A stretch of 64,000 nucleotides of DNA from Paenibacillus sp. MBLB1832 (GCF_032271945.1 NZ_CP130319.1:5041001-5105000); one strand, 5' to 3'. Counted from the stretch's first letter, positions 34,225 to 43,405 are shown. Made by a program: numbers and translations. The notes: generated from the sequence alone by a model not told the origin.

Positions 34225-35172
34225 TCACCCCAACTGATCAAATGTACATCCAGCTAACGCCACCTGTGTGAACGCCTGTATACTCGGATGGCGCATCGTG
34301 CCGCCCGCGGTCCACTCCATGTATTGGATTTTGGCCGTAAATGTTGGTTTAATCCATATGGCTTCTTTACTCCGCTCCGGCTCATTCACAAATGGTTTCT
34401 GTGCAATCACGAGCGGCTCGACACGTGTAGTCAAATCGCGCCACTCCGCGCGGCTGAGCTTACCTGTTCCTGCATGTCCGATGTACATGAAGCGCCCCTC
34501 CCGATCAAACAGACCTAACAGGATAGCATTCACGATACCTGCGCGAAGCGTGACACCGCCGATGATCGCGTGGAGATCATGGAAGATTTTTTTCTTGATC
34601 CACCGCTTATCCTTTCCACCTAGCGCATAGGTAGTGTTCAGATCCTTCATGACCACTCCCTCCATACCGTGCTGCTTCATCACCTCATAGAGTTGATTGC
34701 CATCTGGCATATTAGGCGTAAGCTGGAATTGCGTGCTCGGTCGAATGACTTCATGCAAGACCTGCTGCCTGGCGGATAACGGCTGATCCAGCAGCCATTT
34801 GCCATTACACATGAGGATATCGAAAATCATATAAGTGACTGGCGTCTGAGCGATGGCGCGCTCAATACTTTGCTTCTTGCGAAGGGATTCACGCTTCATG
34901 ATCTCGTGGAAGGTCGGTTTTATTCCATCAAACGCAATGATTTCCCCGTCCAAAATAACCGATTTCGCGGAACAATAGGACTGGATATCCAGCAGTTCGG
35001 GGTACTGTTCAGATCGCGCATGGCAGCGGCGGTTCCACAATTGAACCTCCTGCCCATCGTAATAGGTCAGCATGCGGACGCCATCCCATTTGATCTGGGC
35101 AACCCAATTCGGCCCTGTCGGCAGAGTTTCCAATTGAATCGGCTCGAACGGAACCACAGGTTTAACCTCCAT
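34225..35172 (-). CDS. ligD: ATP-dependent DNA ligase (LigD ligase-domain type)
   Basis: 315-aa stand-alone ligase. Motif I is QIKWDGVRML (adenylated Lys near residue 29), motif III VILDGEIIAFD, motif IV MEGVVMKDLN, motif V DKRWIKKK, followed by an OB-fold with LLGLFDREGRFMYIGHAGTG. It seals ends gathered by Ku. Elsewhere this domain is often fused to polymerase and phosphoesterase domains; here the polymerase is a separate gene 2.6 kb away and no phosphoesterase is seen. It is convergent with ku. Confidence 0.93.
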   Translation of the reverse strand: MEVKPVVPFEPIQLETLPTGPNWVAQIKWDGVRMLTYYDGQEVQLWNRRCHARSEQYPELLDIQSYCSAKSVILDGEIIAFDGIKPTFHEIMKRESLRKKQSIERAIAQTPVTYMIFDILMCNGKWLLDQPLSARQQVLHEVIRPSTQFQLTPNMPDGNQLYEVMKQHGMEGVVMKDLNTTYALGGKDKRWIKKKIFHDLHAIIGGVTLRAGIVNAILLGLFDREGRFMYIGHAGTGKLSRAEWRDLTTRVEPLVIAQKPFVNEPERSKEAIWIKPTFTAKIQYMEWTAGGTMRHPSIQAFTQVALAGCTFDQLG

Positions 35173-35270
35173 AGCGGCATAGCCTCCTTTACCATGATTA
35201 TAGCGTGCTAACTAGTCTTGCCATTGTGCGATCACGACAAACGATGGTTGGTACTGCCCAAAATTCTAAA

Positions 35271-35303
35271 AAGATGACCCCTGTTCAATACAGAGATCAT
35301 CTT
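35271..35303 (-). terminator. Terminator of the 149-aa orphan gene
   Basis: Minus strand AAGATGA...TCTGT, loop ATTGA, ACAGG...TCATCTT, then TTTTAG. Confidence 0.7.
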
Positions 35304-35315
35304 TGGTACAACTTA

Positions 35316-35765
35316 TTATTTGGAGGTTTTCTTTTTTCTTGCACATCCACATTTCTTAATACGAATGATTTCCCGCAGCGGAATCGATGTTCGGAAGAAA
35401 ATTTCTGATTGCCCTTGCTCTTGTGGGGGAGATATGGTACTCAGTTGAACAAAATCGGCAAAAATTCGAAGATTAAACCCTTTAATCACACCCAAAGTTT
35501 TGGTTCGAATAGCTACCCGACAGTTGCTCTTAAACGGTTGAATCTCTTTGCTAATTGCTACAATATTCGATATCTTAATTCTTCTTGTCGGAAACTCCCC
35601 ACCGTCAGCAGATTCTGCAACGACGGTTGTTAAGCCTACTTTTGTGATCACGGAAAAAAATGCTTTTTTGTTTCTCTCATTTAGAAACAATTGATCGCCG
35701 ATCGATGAAATGAGAAATTGTCGAAACGTAACTCGCTTAGGCTGAAAACGTTTGGAAAATGGCAT
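35316..35765 (-). CDS. Hypothetical 149-aa protein with Cys/Lys-rich tail
   Basis: No family recognised. Mostly beta-like and basic, without signal peptide or membrane helix: RFQPKRVTFRQFLISSIGDQ at the start, VGLTTVVAESADGGEFPT in the middle, and a tail IKKCGCARKKKTSK. GAGGAGGAG before the ATG shows it is a real gene. A+T-rich compared with ku and the ligase. First of four orphan genes lying between the two LigD-type genes; two other islet genes also carry CxxC/Lys clusters. Function unknown. Confidence 0.6.
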   Translation of the reverse strand: MPFSKRFQPKRVTFRQFLISSIGDQLFLNERNKKAFFSVITKVGLTTVVAESADGGEFPTRRIKISNIVAISKEIQPFKSNCRVAIRTKTLGVIKGFNLRIFADFVQLSTISPPQEQGQSEIFFRTSIPLREIIRIKKCGCARKKKTSK

Positions 35766-35942
35766 ACTCTCTCCTCCTCATAAACTAGAATTCAAGCTAT
35801 TATATGAGGTAATAGTTTGTATTGATTGTACATTCGTCGTAATAGACACATATAGAGAAGATTTATATGTTTATACCGTTTCCATTTACGCTCAACCCGC
35901 ATATCATATTCTATTCTAGTAGAAAAAAAGAGGTGGGAATAG

Positions 35943-36182
35943 ATGAACGGTAAAAACAAAGTACAATGTCAAAGAAGAAAAGCTGAATGCCTAATACGCA
36001 AGGCAGAAGGAAACATGCTTCATGCAAGAAAAGAGGTTAAAACGGCAATAAAACAACTGCAAAGAGCCGCAATCCTTTTGCAGAGAACTGGAAATACTCG
36101 TAAAGCAGCTGAACTGAGGATAGCTATTCGAATATTTATCACGATCGATGACCTGATACCTAAGGGAATATCGTTTAATTAA
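35943..36182 (+). CDS. Small basic helical protein, unknown
   Basis: 79-aa Lys/Arg-rich helical protein: MNGKNKVQCQRRKAECLIRK, then KEVKTAIKQLQRAAILLQR. AGAGGTGGG gives a good SD. The two-helix look could suit nucleic-acid or protein binding, but nothing specific is recognised. Only plus-strand gene of the orphan islet, followed by a hairpin. Confidence 0.6.
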   Translation: MNGKNKVQCQRRKAECLIRKAEGNMLHARKEVKTAIKQLQRAAILLQRTGNTRKAAELRIAIRIFITIDDLIPKGISFN

Positions 36183-36221
36183 CTACTGATATAAACACAG
36201 ATGAGCCACCAACACTATCTC

Positions 36222-36256
36222 GGGTGTATAGTTCTTCCTATACACCCCTTAACAAT
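36222..36256 (+). terminator. Terminator after the 79-aa gene
   Basis: Perfect 10-bp stem GGGTGTATAG/CTATACACCC with loop TTCTTC, followed by a T-rich but interrupted stretch. Confidence 0.55.
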
Positions 36257-36257
36257 T

Positions 36258-36905
36258 TTATTTTCCCGGATTTCTCAACTTTATTTTCTTGAGAATCTTA
36301 TGGTGATTCATTCTATGACGACAGCGCACTTTCATAATAAACGCTAATTTGAAAAAAGGATTCCTTATGTCAATAGGGCTTGATTGACCTACTTTGTTTG
36401 TATCAAATTTAAAATCATGGGAATGTACGCCGGTTAAATTTGTTGTAAAATCATGGAAATGCCCACCTGCCGGCTCAGTAGCATTAATAAATTTACTTCC
36501 TGGCGTTGTAGCTAGTGCGTCACCGCCAACTCTAAATAGTTGAAAACCTGTTCTTTCTGAAGTAAACGAATGACGATGATCGCCGATTTCTGTTGTCCTA
36601 CCGAAGTGACTATGAAGCCCATCTGCTGTTGTTGTACCAGAACCTGTATGAGAATGACGCGCAAGCTGATCCACAGTCAACACAACGCTGTTTCGTCCGC
36701 CTTTTTTTCCAATTTCTGAAGTAGTACCAGTTCCTAATACAAACCGATCCCGTAAATCAGGAGTTCCTTTGGTTCCGTTACACAAACGCCAACCCTTTGG
36801 AATATTACGAATGGATCCACTCCACATCACAATAATTCCTCTCGGAATGACTTTATGGCGGCATTTTTTGCATTTGCTATGTTTTCGTCTAAAAAGAACA
36901 CCCAT
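36258..36905 (-). CDS. Phage tail-collar/fibre-like protein with HxH repeats
   Basis: 215-aa protein. A Cys/Lys/Arg head (RRKHSKCKKCRHKVIPRG) precedes a tail-collar motif: IPKGWRLCNGTKGTPDLRDR, then FVLGTGTTSEIGKKGG and VDQLARHSHTGSG. Five HxH motifs follow at intervals of roughly 10-40 residues (RHSHTG, LHSHFG, DHRHSF, GHFHDF, VHSHDF), the pattern by which trimeric tail-fibre tips bind metal ions. SD GGGAGTG favours the ATG at 36905. No other phage structural gene is nearby, so a cell- or spore-surface fibre is as likely as a phage relic. Family match is by motif only. Confidence 0.7.
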   Translation of the reverse strand: MGVLFRRKHSKCKKCRHKVIPRGIIVMWSGSIRNIPKGWRLCNGTKGTPDLRDRFVLGTGTTSEIGKKGGRNSVVLTVDQLARHSHTGSGTTTADGLHSHFGRTTEIGDHRHSFTSERTGFQLFRVGGDALATTPGSKFINATEPAGGHFHDFTTNLTGVHSHDFKFDTNKVGQSSPIDIRNPFFKLAFIMKVRCRHRMNHHKILKKIKLRNPGK

Positions 36906-37027
36906 TGAATAACTCACTCCCATTCAACTTGAATTAATTCTACTATATGTCTATCATAAAGCAATGGAACAGGCTGTTACCTGTATGATCACTAAAATAA
37001 ACTGGAACCTAAAACTCCTACCAAAAG

Positions 37028-37063
37028 AAACACCGCTTATGAATATGAATAGGCGGTGTTTTT
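37028..37063. terminator. Hairpin terminator between orphan genes
   Basis: AAACACCGC (37028-37036) pairs with GCGGTGTTT (37053-37061). T-rich on both strands; probably ends the 183-aa minus-strand gene. Confidence 0.6.
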
Positions 37064-37089
37064 CCGATTGTCATTAAACAATCGTTCCT

Positions 37090-37641
37090 CTATGCATTCG
37101 ATCGTTTCAAAAGGCCGCTAATGTCTTCTTCTTCAATTCTACCATCAGCATGGTAGGTAATCCTTTTCGCATAAAGCTTCTCCGTTGAAGATTCAATAGC
37201 GTTCTGAAGAGTGGAAAAGTGGTCGTTGCTTGGCTTCTTATGAGAACTATCAGAATTACAGCATGGAATAACTTTCACAAAATTCGGGGCGGTTGCAACA
37301 ATAAAAATAAGTGAAATTAATGTACCTGTATTGTCAATTGCAAAAAATGTAAAAAATAAGCCATCCATCGACGAGCGCGACTGTGTATCTGCCAATATCA
37401 ATGTATAAGCCCCTTTTACATTGTTTTCGAGGGTAACCCCTTTCCCTGAAGTTGTCAAATATTTGACACCATTCACTTCAAAACATTCTGGCGTATTGAC
37501 GGTCTTGGAATTAAACAATTCAGGAATCGTAACGTGACTATGTTTCATCTTACATTTAGGGCAAATTCGAGCCAAAACGATTTGATCTGAACATCCCTTA
37601 CATTCGCATTTCTTTCTAAGCCTGTCTGTGCGCATTACCAT
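37090..37641 (-). CDS. Hypothetical protein with N-terminal zinc-ribbon-like cysteines
   Basis: 183-aa protein. The head has KKCECKGCSDQIVLARICPKC, close to a four-Cys zinc ribbon, then HSHVTIPELF. The middle (YTLILADTQSRSSMDGLFFT, then FIVATAPNFVKVIPCC) is beta-like and hydrophobic but not clearly transmembrane. The tail is charged and ends LLKRSNA. GGAAGTGATTCT before ATG is a fair SD. No family recognised. Belongs to the A+T-rich orphan islet; it is divergent from the polymerase gene. Confidence 0.6.
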   Translation of the reverse strand: MVMRTDRLRKKCECKGCSDQIVLARICPKCKMKHSHVTIPELFNSKTVNTPECFEVNGVKYLTTSGKGVTLENNVKGAYTLILADTQSRSSMDGLFFTFFAIDNTGTLISLIFIVATAPNFVKVIPCCNSDSSHKKPSNDHFSTLQNAIESSTEKLYAKRITYHADGRIEEEDISGLLKRSNA

Positions 37642-37810
37642 AGAATCACTTCCAATTTTATTAGGAATCTTACATTCATAGTAAATGCAACATTTTACTG
37701 ATTGATAGGGACAAACAATACAGTATATTGGTATATTTCAATCTCCGTTTGAGAATCACCCCGCAAGGCAATAATTGAAACAACGACAATCGCTCAAGGA
37801 GGAGCGCCAC

Positions 37811-38695
37811 ATGGCCTACAAAACAGAAAAAGGCACCTTGCTGGTTGAAGGCAACGAGCTCACGATAACGAATCCGAACAAGCCGCTGTGGCCTGAACAA
37901 GGGATTACGAAAGCGGATTATTTGGCCAAATTATGCGAGCTCGCCCCTTATCTCCTGCGCTACTGCCGCAATCGGCATTTAACGACGATCCGATATCCGC
38001 ATGGGTACGATGATAAGTCTTTTTATCAGAAAAACGCCCCCGACCCCGTACCCAGTTTCGTTAACTTGGCACCGCTCGATGGCATTCAATATGTGAATCT
38101 CGACTCCCTATCTACGCTCATCTGGCTGGGGAATTTGACATGCCTAGAGTTTCATCCGTCCTTCCATCACATCGGGGAAACGCTGCCTGCAGAATGGCTC
38201 ATCGATATCGACCCTACGTTGGAGGAAGAGCCGCGCATCATGGAAGCTGCGCAGATTATCGGTGAAGTGCTCGATTCACTGCGCATACAATCTGTTCCTA
38301 AAACTTCTGGTGCCACAGGTGTACAAATTTACATCCCGATTCAGAGCGGTTATACGTTCGAGGAACTGCGGAAGATCGGTCATTTCATCGCAGCCTATGC
38401 GGTGAACAAACATCCGAAGCTGTTTACGATTGAACGATTCAAGAAGAATCGCGGGGATAAAATTTATATCGATTACCTCCAGCATTGGTACGGGAAAACG
38501 CTCTCTGCCCCTTACACGCCACGCGCTACGAAGGACGCCACAATCTCGACGCCGCTTCTGTGGAAGGAAGTCGAACTGCGGCCGCGACCGCGGGAGTTCA
38601 ATCAATTAACCATAATGAATCGTTTACGGACTTACGGGGACTTAATCGATCGGGTAGCGCCTCAAAATTTAGATACAATTCTTAGTAAAATATAA
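37811..38695 (+). CDS. ligD: LigD-type polymerase domain (NHEJ primase-polymerase)
   Basis: 294-aa archaeo-eukaryotic-primase-like polymerase that fills gaps and adds ribonucleotides at Ku-bound ends. Seen: LTITNPNKPLWPEQGITKAD, the family N-terminus, MLA-like metal-site region EWLIDIDPT near residue 140, KTSGATGVQIYIPI and KIYIDYLQHWYGKT. AAGGAGGAG before the ATG at 37811 decides the start over one 12 codons earlier. Stand-alone, separated from the ligase gene by the orphan islet. I infer it works with Ku and the ligase. Confidence 0.93.
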   Translation: MAYKTEKGTLLVEGNELTITNPNKPLWPEQGITKADYLAKLCELAPYLLRYCRNRHLTTIRYPHGYDDKSFYQKNAPDPVPSFVNLAPLDGIQYVNLDSLSTLIWLGNLTCLEFHPSFHHIGETLPAEWLIDIDPTLEEEPRIMEAAQIIGEVLDSLRIQSVPKTSGATGVQIYIPIQSGYTFEELRKIGHFIAAYAVNKHPKLFTIERFKKNRGDKIYIDYLQHWYGKTLSAPYTPRATKDATISTPLLWKEVELRPRPREFNQLTIMNRLRTYGDLIDRVAPQNLDTILSKI

Positions 38696-38720
38696 GAGTA
38701 GTTCCATATGAAACTACTCT
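38695..38720. terminator. Hairpin between the polymerase and cls genes
   Basis: AGAGTAGTT/AACTACTCT stem right after the polymerase stop and overlapping the cls stop. Little U-tract, so termination is only possible. Confidence 0.45.
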
Positions 38721-40140
38721 AGAATAAAGGCGATAATAAGCGGGCAATCCGCTCTTTTCTTTGCTCCCCACGAGACCTCTTCTCAAATTCGCTCAGCATC
38801 ACCTCTGTGCTATCCTTCAAGTCCATCTGAAAGTCCGCTTCCAGCCGTTTCATGACGTTAAGATCAAACATCACTGCATTTAATTCGAAGTTACTGAAGA
38901 AGCTGCGCATATCCACATTTGCCGTTCCGACCGTTGCCATAATTTCATCGACTAGGATGATTTTGGCGTGAATGAACCCTTTCTGGTACCAGTAAAAACG
39001 CACACCCGCTTGCAGCAACTCATACAGGAATGACTTCGAAGCATATTGGACAATGCGCGAATCCGCCACATAGGGCAAGATCACACGCACATCAATGCCG
39101 CTAATCGCGGCTGATTTAAGTGCCATAATAATACTCGGATCGGGTATGAAATATGGCGTCGTTATCCAGATTCGCTGCTTCGCGGCGATTAATGCAGCGA
39201 AATACATTTCCTGAATCGCATCCCATCTCGCATCTGGACCGCTAGCAATCACTTGAACGGAAGAGACTTGCTGCACAGTATGTACTGGGTAGTAGCGACT
39301 CGCCTCAATGCTTTCACCGCTTACAAAATACCAGTCTGTAAGAAACGTGTTCTGCAGTTCATACACGGCATCCCCATGCAGCCTGACATGCGTATCTCGC
39401 CAGAAGCCCAGCTTCGGATTGCCGCCGACATACTCAGCACCGATATTAATCCCGCCAACAAAACCAACCAACCCATCCACGACGACAATTTTACGATGGT
39501 TCCGATAGTTGATTCTTTGATCAAAAAAAGCGATCAAGGGCTTTAAGAAGGGATATACCGCAATCCCCGCTTTTTGCAATGAACGAATGTACGACTTGGT
39601 AAGGGTGTGACTCCCCATGCCATCGTAAATGACTCGAACAGCCACGCCTTCCTTCGCTTTGCGAATGAGCGCCTCTTGAAATCGCTTGCCGATGGCATCG
39701 TCCCGAATCGTATAAAATTCGAAGTGAATGTGATCTGTTGCTCTTCCAATCTCTTGCAGCATCGCCTCGTAAGTAACATCCGCATTTGTCAGGACTTCAA
39801 CCTGATTATGCTCGGTTATCGGAGCTTCTGGAACGTGTCGGAGCCAGTCCCGCAGCCGCGGATTATCAGGAAGCCAGTGATCGCTTTCTTTTGACCCAGC
39901 TAACTGCTCCTGCCCCTTCGGCCACACACCCGCTACACGCTGCCCACGATGAACCTTCTTCCGTCTCACATATTCCCGCGCAATGAAATAATACATAACA
40001 AATCCGATGATTGGAAAAATAAACAAAATACTGAGCCAAGCAACCGACTTAGCAGGCCGCCTATATTCGCTAATTAGAATCGTAGCCGCTTGGAAAATGA
40101 ATAACAACAATATCATAACGAGCCAAATCACAAGTAACAT
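38719..40140 (-). CDS. cls: Cardiolipin synthase
   Basis: 473-aa membrane enzyme that condenses two phosphatidylglycerols into cardiolipin. Two N-terminal membrane helices (about residues 1-60) precede two phospholipase-D HKD motifs: NHRKIVVVDGLVGFVGGINI near 216 and FIHAKIILVDEIMATVGTAN near 390, giving the two His-Lys-Asp active sites. Length fits Cls of Bacillus. Monocistronic, convergent with the polymerase and divergent from the ger operon. Confidence 0.95.
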   Translation of the reverse strand: MLLVIWLVMILLLFIFQAATILISEYRRPAKSVAWLSILFIFPIIGFVMYYFIAREYVRRKKVHRGQRVAGVWPKGQEQLAGSKESDHWLPDNPRLRDWLRHVPEAPITEHNQVEVLTNADVTYEAMLQEIGRATDHIHFEFYTIRDDAIGKRFQEALIRKAKEGVAVRVIYDGMGSHTLTKSYIRSLQKAGIAVYPFLKPLIAFFDQRINYRNHRKIVVVDGLVGFVGGINIGAEYVGGNPKLGFWRDTHVRLHGDAVYELQNTFLTDWYFVSGESIEASRYYPVHTVQQVSSVQVIASGPDARWDAIQEMYFAALIAAKQRIWITTPYFIPDPSIIMALKSAAISGIDVRVILPYVADSRIVQYASKSFLYELLQAGVRFYWYQKGFIHAKIILVDEIMATVGTANVDMRSFFSNFELNAVMFDLNVMKRLEADFQMDLKDSTEVMLSEFEKRSRGEQRKERIARLLSPLF

Positions 40141-40335
40141 CCCCTATCCTGCATTTTCATGCTGTGATAGCTTTTGCCAATGCTTCTAGTGCTATACCCA
40201 CGAGGTAATACGGCGCAGTAATAATTAAATTTTTCCAACTTTCGTAATAAAATCCTGCACTTTCGCAGAATATAATCTACGCATTCCTATCTTTATTCAG
40301 CTCGACTGGGAAGTCTTGGAAGGAGGAGCTCTTCG

Positions 40336-42012
40336 ATGGCGAAAACACCGAATGATTTCATGAAACGCTTATTGCATAAACGACCCGCTGCGTCGGCCAA
40401 TGGAGCCAATCCTCCTTCTGAGTTGGATCAAGCGCTGGATTACCCGTTTATTGAAAACTTGAAACATACGAAGCTCTCGCTTCTTCTGGATACTAATCAT
40501 GCCTTTCTGAAGGACATCTTCCAAGAATGCTCGGATGTAGTTGTCCGCGAATTTGAAATCGATCCGCACATTCCTGCGCTGCTTCTTTTCGTTGACGGAC
40601 TAACGAATACCCAGCTGTTGAATGATACGATGAAATCGCTCATGCTCATCGGCGGCGGGGAAACATCCATCGACCGGATTGCGAATCTCATTCTTCCTGT
40701 TTCGCAAACGCAGATATCCGATAATTACGGCGATCTGCTCACTTCCGTGCTAGGCGGTGACGTTGCCTTGCTTGTCGAAGGCAATGCGAAAGCTGTACTG
40801 CTCGGAATTCGTGGAACAGAGAAACGTTCCGTCGGTGAGCCTGAGACTGAAACAGTCGTGCGCGGACCTAAAGAAGGCTTCGTTGAAAGCATTCGAACGA
40901 ATACGTCCATGATCCGCCGCAAGTTGAAGACGCCGAGGCTCAAGATGAAATCGATGTGCGTCGGCAAAGAGAGCAATACGAATCTAGTTGTCTGCTATAT
41001 GGAAGACTTGGCGATGCCGTCCCTTGTCGAGGAAGTGGTGAAGCGTATTGAGCTCATCAAGATCGATGCCATTTTGGAATCGGGAATGCTCGAAGAGCTC
41101 ATTCAAGACGACGCGTACTCACCGTTTCCACAGATGCAATATACGGAACGTCCTGATGTCATTGCGGCTGCGCTCCTGCAAGGACGTGTTGCTATTTTGA
41201 CGGATGGAACACCATTTGTGCTGATCGCGCCTTTCGTCTTCGTTCAAATTATGCAAACGAGCGAAGACTACTACGAACGCTTTCAGATTAGCTCGTTCTT
41301 ACGCCTGCTCCGCTACGTCTTCATGTTTCTCTCGTTAACAACGCCGGCGCTCTATGTGGCGATTACGACCTATCATCAAGACTTGCTGCCAACGACGTTG
41401 ATGCTCAGTGTTGCCGCATCGCGCGAAGCGATTCCATTCCCTTCCGTTGTGGAAGCTTTCATCATGGAAATAACGTTCGAAGCCTTGCGCGAAGCAGGGA
41501 TCCGACTGCCGAAAGCCGTCGGATCTGCCGTCTCCATTCTTGGCGCGCTTGTGGTTGGACAAGCAGCTGTTCAAGCAGGGATTGTCTCTGCACCGATGGT
41601 TATCGTCGTTTCCATTACAGGTATCGCATCGTTTACGATTCCTCGGTTTAACGGAGCGATCGCGATTCGCATGCTGCGTTTCCCTTTTTTAATCGCGGGA
41701 TCCCTCTTCGGATTCTTCGGTATCTTATTCTCGCTCATGGTCTTGATGGGGCACATGGCGAATCTGCGCTCGTTCGGGGTCCCTTATTTATCACCTGTCG
41801 GCCCATTATCCTCCAGCGATATGAAAGATGTCCTTGTACGTGCGCCTCTCTGGCTCAATCGGAAACGGCCCGAATTTATGGCGATTCAAGATGGGATCTC
41901 CTTGGACAATAAACTTCCAGATCAAATCCTGAAAGAAGGGGGCCTTAACGGCAGTACCATTGAGCATGAACACAAAGCCAGTCAGGAGGAGCAATCGAAT
42001 GGGTCTTCTTAG
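40336..42012 (+). CDS. Spore germination receptor A subunit (GerA family)
   Basis: 558-aa GerAA/GerKA-type subunit of the inner-membrane germinant receptor. Hydrophilic N-terminal half (LDYPFIENLKHTKLSLLLD; LVEGNAKAVLLGIRGTEKRS), then VIAAALLQGRVAILTDGTPF and a membrane half with LTTPALYVAITTYHQDLLPT and REAIPFPSVVEAFIMEITFE, all family hallmarks. AGGAGG precedes the ATG. First gene of an A-C-D-B operon, with a 13-bp overlap to the C gene. Forespore sigma-G control is expected; a TATAAT-like box lies near 40270 but I could not fix the promoter. Germinant unknown. Confidence 0.95.
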   Translation: MAKTPNDFMKRLLHKRPAASANGANPPSELDQALDYPFIENLKHTKLSLLLDTNHAFLKDIFQECSDVVVREFEIDPHIPALLLFVDGLTNTQLLNDTMKSLMLIGGGETSIDRIANLILPVSQTQISDNYGDLLTSVLGGDVALLVEGNAKAVLLGIRGTEKRSVGEPETETVVRGPKEGFVESIRTNTSMIRRKLKTPRLKMKSMCVGKESNTNLVVCYMEDLAMPSLVEEVVKRIELIKIDAILESGMLEELIQDDAYSPFPQMQYTERPDVIAAALLQGRVAILTDGTPFVLIAPFVFVQIMQTSEDYYERFQISSFLRLLRYVFMFLSLTTPALYVAITTYHQDLLPTTLMLSVAASREAIPFPSVVEAFIMEITFEALREAGIRLPKAVGSAVSILGALVVGQAAVQAGIVSAPMVIVVSITGIASFTIPRFNGAIAIRMLRFPFLIAGSLFGFFGILFSLMVLMGHMANLRSFGVPYLSPVGPLSSSDMKDVLVRAPLWLNRKRPEFMAIQDGISLDNKLPDQILKEGGLNGSTIEHEHKASQEEQSNGSS

Positions 42013-43171
42013 ACGACGTCTCTCACTTCCTTTGACCCTACTACTCACAGCAACGCTGCTTACAGGTTGTTGGGATCGTACAGAAACCAACGATGTTGCC
42101 TTTGTTCTTACCTCTTCGGCCGACTTGGAAGATGACGGCAGGTACCGCGTAGCCTATATGTTTCCTCTTCCAGGCAGTATGGGCGGCGCCAGCGGCGGAG
42201 GCGGCGGTACGGGAGGCAGCAAGAGCTATTACATCGATTCGGAGGTAGGAATGACTTTTCGCGATGCGGTAGGTAAACTTCAAAAGCGGACGGCGAGGCG
42301 TATCTTTCTAGCCCATCGAAGAACGATCGTTATTGGTGAGAAACTAGCTAAATCAGGGATTAACTCCATCTTCGATGCCCTCCCACGTTCGCCAGAGAAT
42401 CGGATGACTACCTTTCTAGTCGCTACGAAAGGCAAGGGATATGACCTTCTAAATACAGAACCAAGGTTCGAACGATTTCCTGCAGAAGTGATTCGCGAGT
42501 TGGCTAAATCCAGACAATCCCTGCCAACATCTACGAAAGAAATTGGTCTTACGTTAAGTTTCAAAAGTGATCCGATTATGAGTTATATTGAACCAGCAGA
42601 GGGACAAGCAGCTACGAACCCATCGAAAGAAATGCAGCTGACTGGCTATGTACAATTCAAAAGCGACCGCATGGTGGGGCTCTATAAGAAACAAGAAGCG
42701 AATGGACTGATGTGGCTGCTCAATCAAGTGAAACAGCAGCAGTTCACTTTTCCAGCTTCGGACGATAAATTGATTACGATTGCTGTCCATGGCGGAAGAT
42801 CAAAGATCACGCCAAAACTACATGACGATAAAATTACTTTCAATGTAGACGCAGAAGCACAAGGCATTGTTGTAGAAGACCACTCGAATGAGGATCTATA
42901 CCGCGCCGAAATTCTTCGTACGATCGAAGATAAGTTCGCAGAGCAAGTTAAAAATGCCATAGTAGCTTCGATTAAACAGATGCAAAAGGAAGGTACGGAT
43001 TCAGCACAACTCGGACTTAAAGTCTGGCGCTCGTATCCGAAAAAGTGGAAAGAAAAGTTCGAAGGTGATTGGGAGCATTATTTTAAAGAAGCGGAGTTCC
43101 ATATTGTCGTCAAAGCTTCCATTCCCAACACAGGCGTCATTAATCGCAATGTGACGACAGAAGGGATGTAG
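41999..43171 (+). CDS. Ger(x)C-family spore germination lipoprotein
   Basis: 390-aa C subunit of the receptor. A basic start and hydrophobic run lead to the lipobox LLTGC (Cys24), then WDRTETNDVAFVL, typical of GerC; later RIFLAHRRTIVIGEKLAKSG and GYVQFKSDRMVGL. AGGAGG before the ATG at 41999 excludes the 13 extra codons upstream, and the gene overlaps the A gene by 14 bp. A Gly-rich segment (GGASGGGGGTGG) near residue 62 is an insertion unlike most GerC. It should be diacylated and sit on the outer face of the spore inner membrane. Confidence 0.94.
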   Translation: MGLLRRRLSLPLTLLLTATLLTGCWDRTETNDVAFVLTSSADLEDDGRYRVAYMFPLPGSMGGASGGGGGTGGSKSYYIDSEVGMTFRDAVGKLQKRTARRIFLAHRRTIVIGEKLAKSGINSIFDALPRSPENRMTTFLVATKGKGYDLLNTEPRFERFPAEVIRELAKSRQSLPTSTKEIGLTLSFKSDPIMSYIEPAEGQAATNPSKEMQLTGYVQFKSDRMVGLYKKQEANGLMWLLNQVKQQQFTFPASDDKLITIAVHGGRSKITPKLHDDKITFNVDAEAQGIVVEDHSNEDLYRAEILRTIEDKFAEQVKNAIVASIKQMQKEGTDSAQLGLKVWRSYPKKWKEKFEGDWEHYFKEAEFHIVVKASIPNTGVINRNVTTEGM

Positions 43172-43174
43172 CCC

Positions 43175-43405
43175 ATGAATCCTATTTTCATGATCTTATT
43201 TCTCCTCATCGTTGCAGGCACCTGCCTCATCGATCGCAGCATGCTGCGAATGGCAAGAGCGGGCAACAAGTTCATCTATGGGCTGACCGTTTGTTTGATC
43301 CTTGTTATATTTTTCTGTGAATATTTTCAAGTACATATACCCATGCCAACTTATTTTTTCATCCGAGTAGTGACTCCTTGGTTCGCGCGTGTTCTTGGCA
43401 TTTAA
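43175..43405 (+). CDS. Small two-helix membrane protein of the ger operon (D-subunit-like)
   Basis: 76-aa protein with two membrane helices (IFMILFLLIVAGTCLI and FIYGLTVCLILVIFFCEYF). It lies three bases after the C gene and twelve before the likely B start. Small two-helix D proteins accompany several Bacillus ger operons and modulate receptor function; this fits in size, topology and place. AAGGGATG serves as SD. Assigned by context rather than sequence identity. Confidence 0.75.
   Translation: MNPIFMILFLLIVAGTCLIDRSMLRMARAGNKFIYGLTVCLILVIFFCEYFQVHIPMPTYFFIRVVTPWFARVLGI

Noticed and set aside
36258..37641. Prophage
   Set aside because: Only one tail-collar-like protein is seen; there is no integrase, terminase, capsid, holin or attachment repeat.
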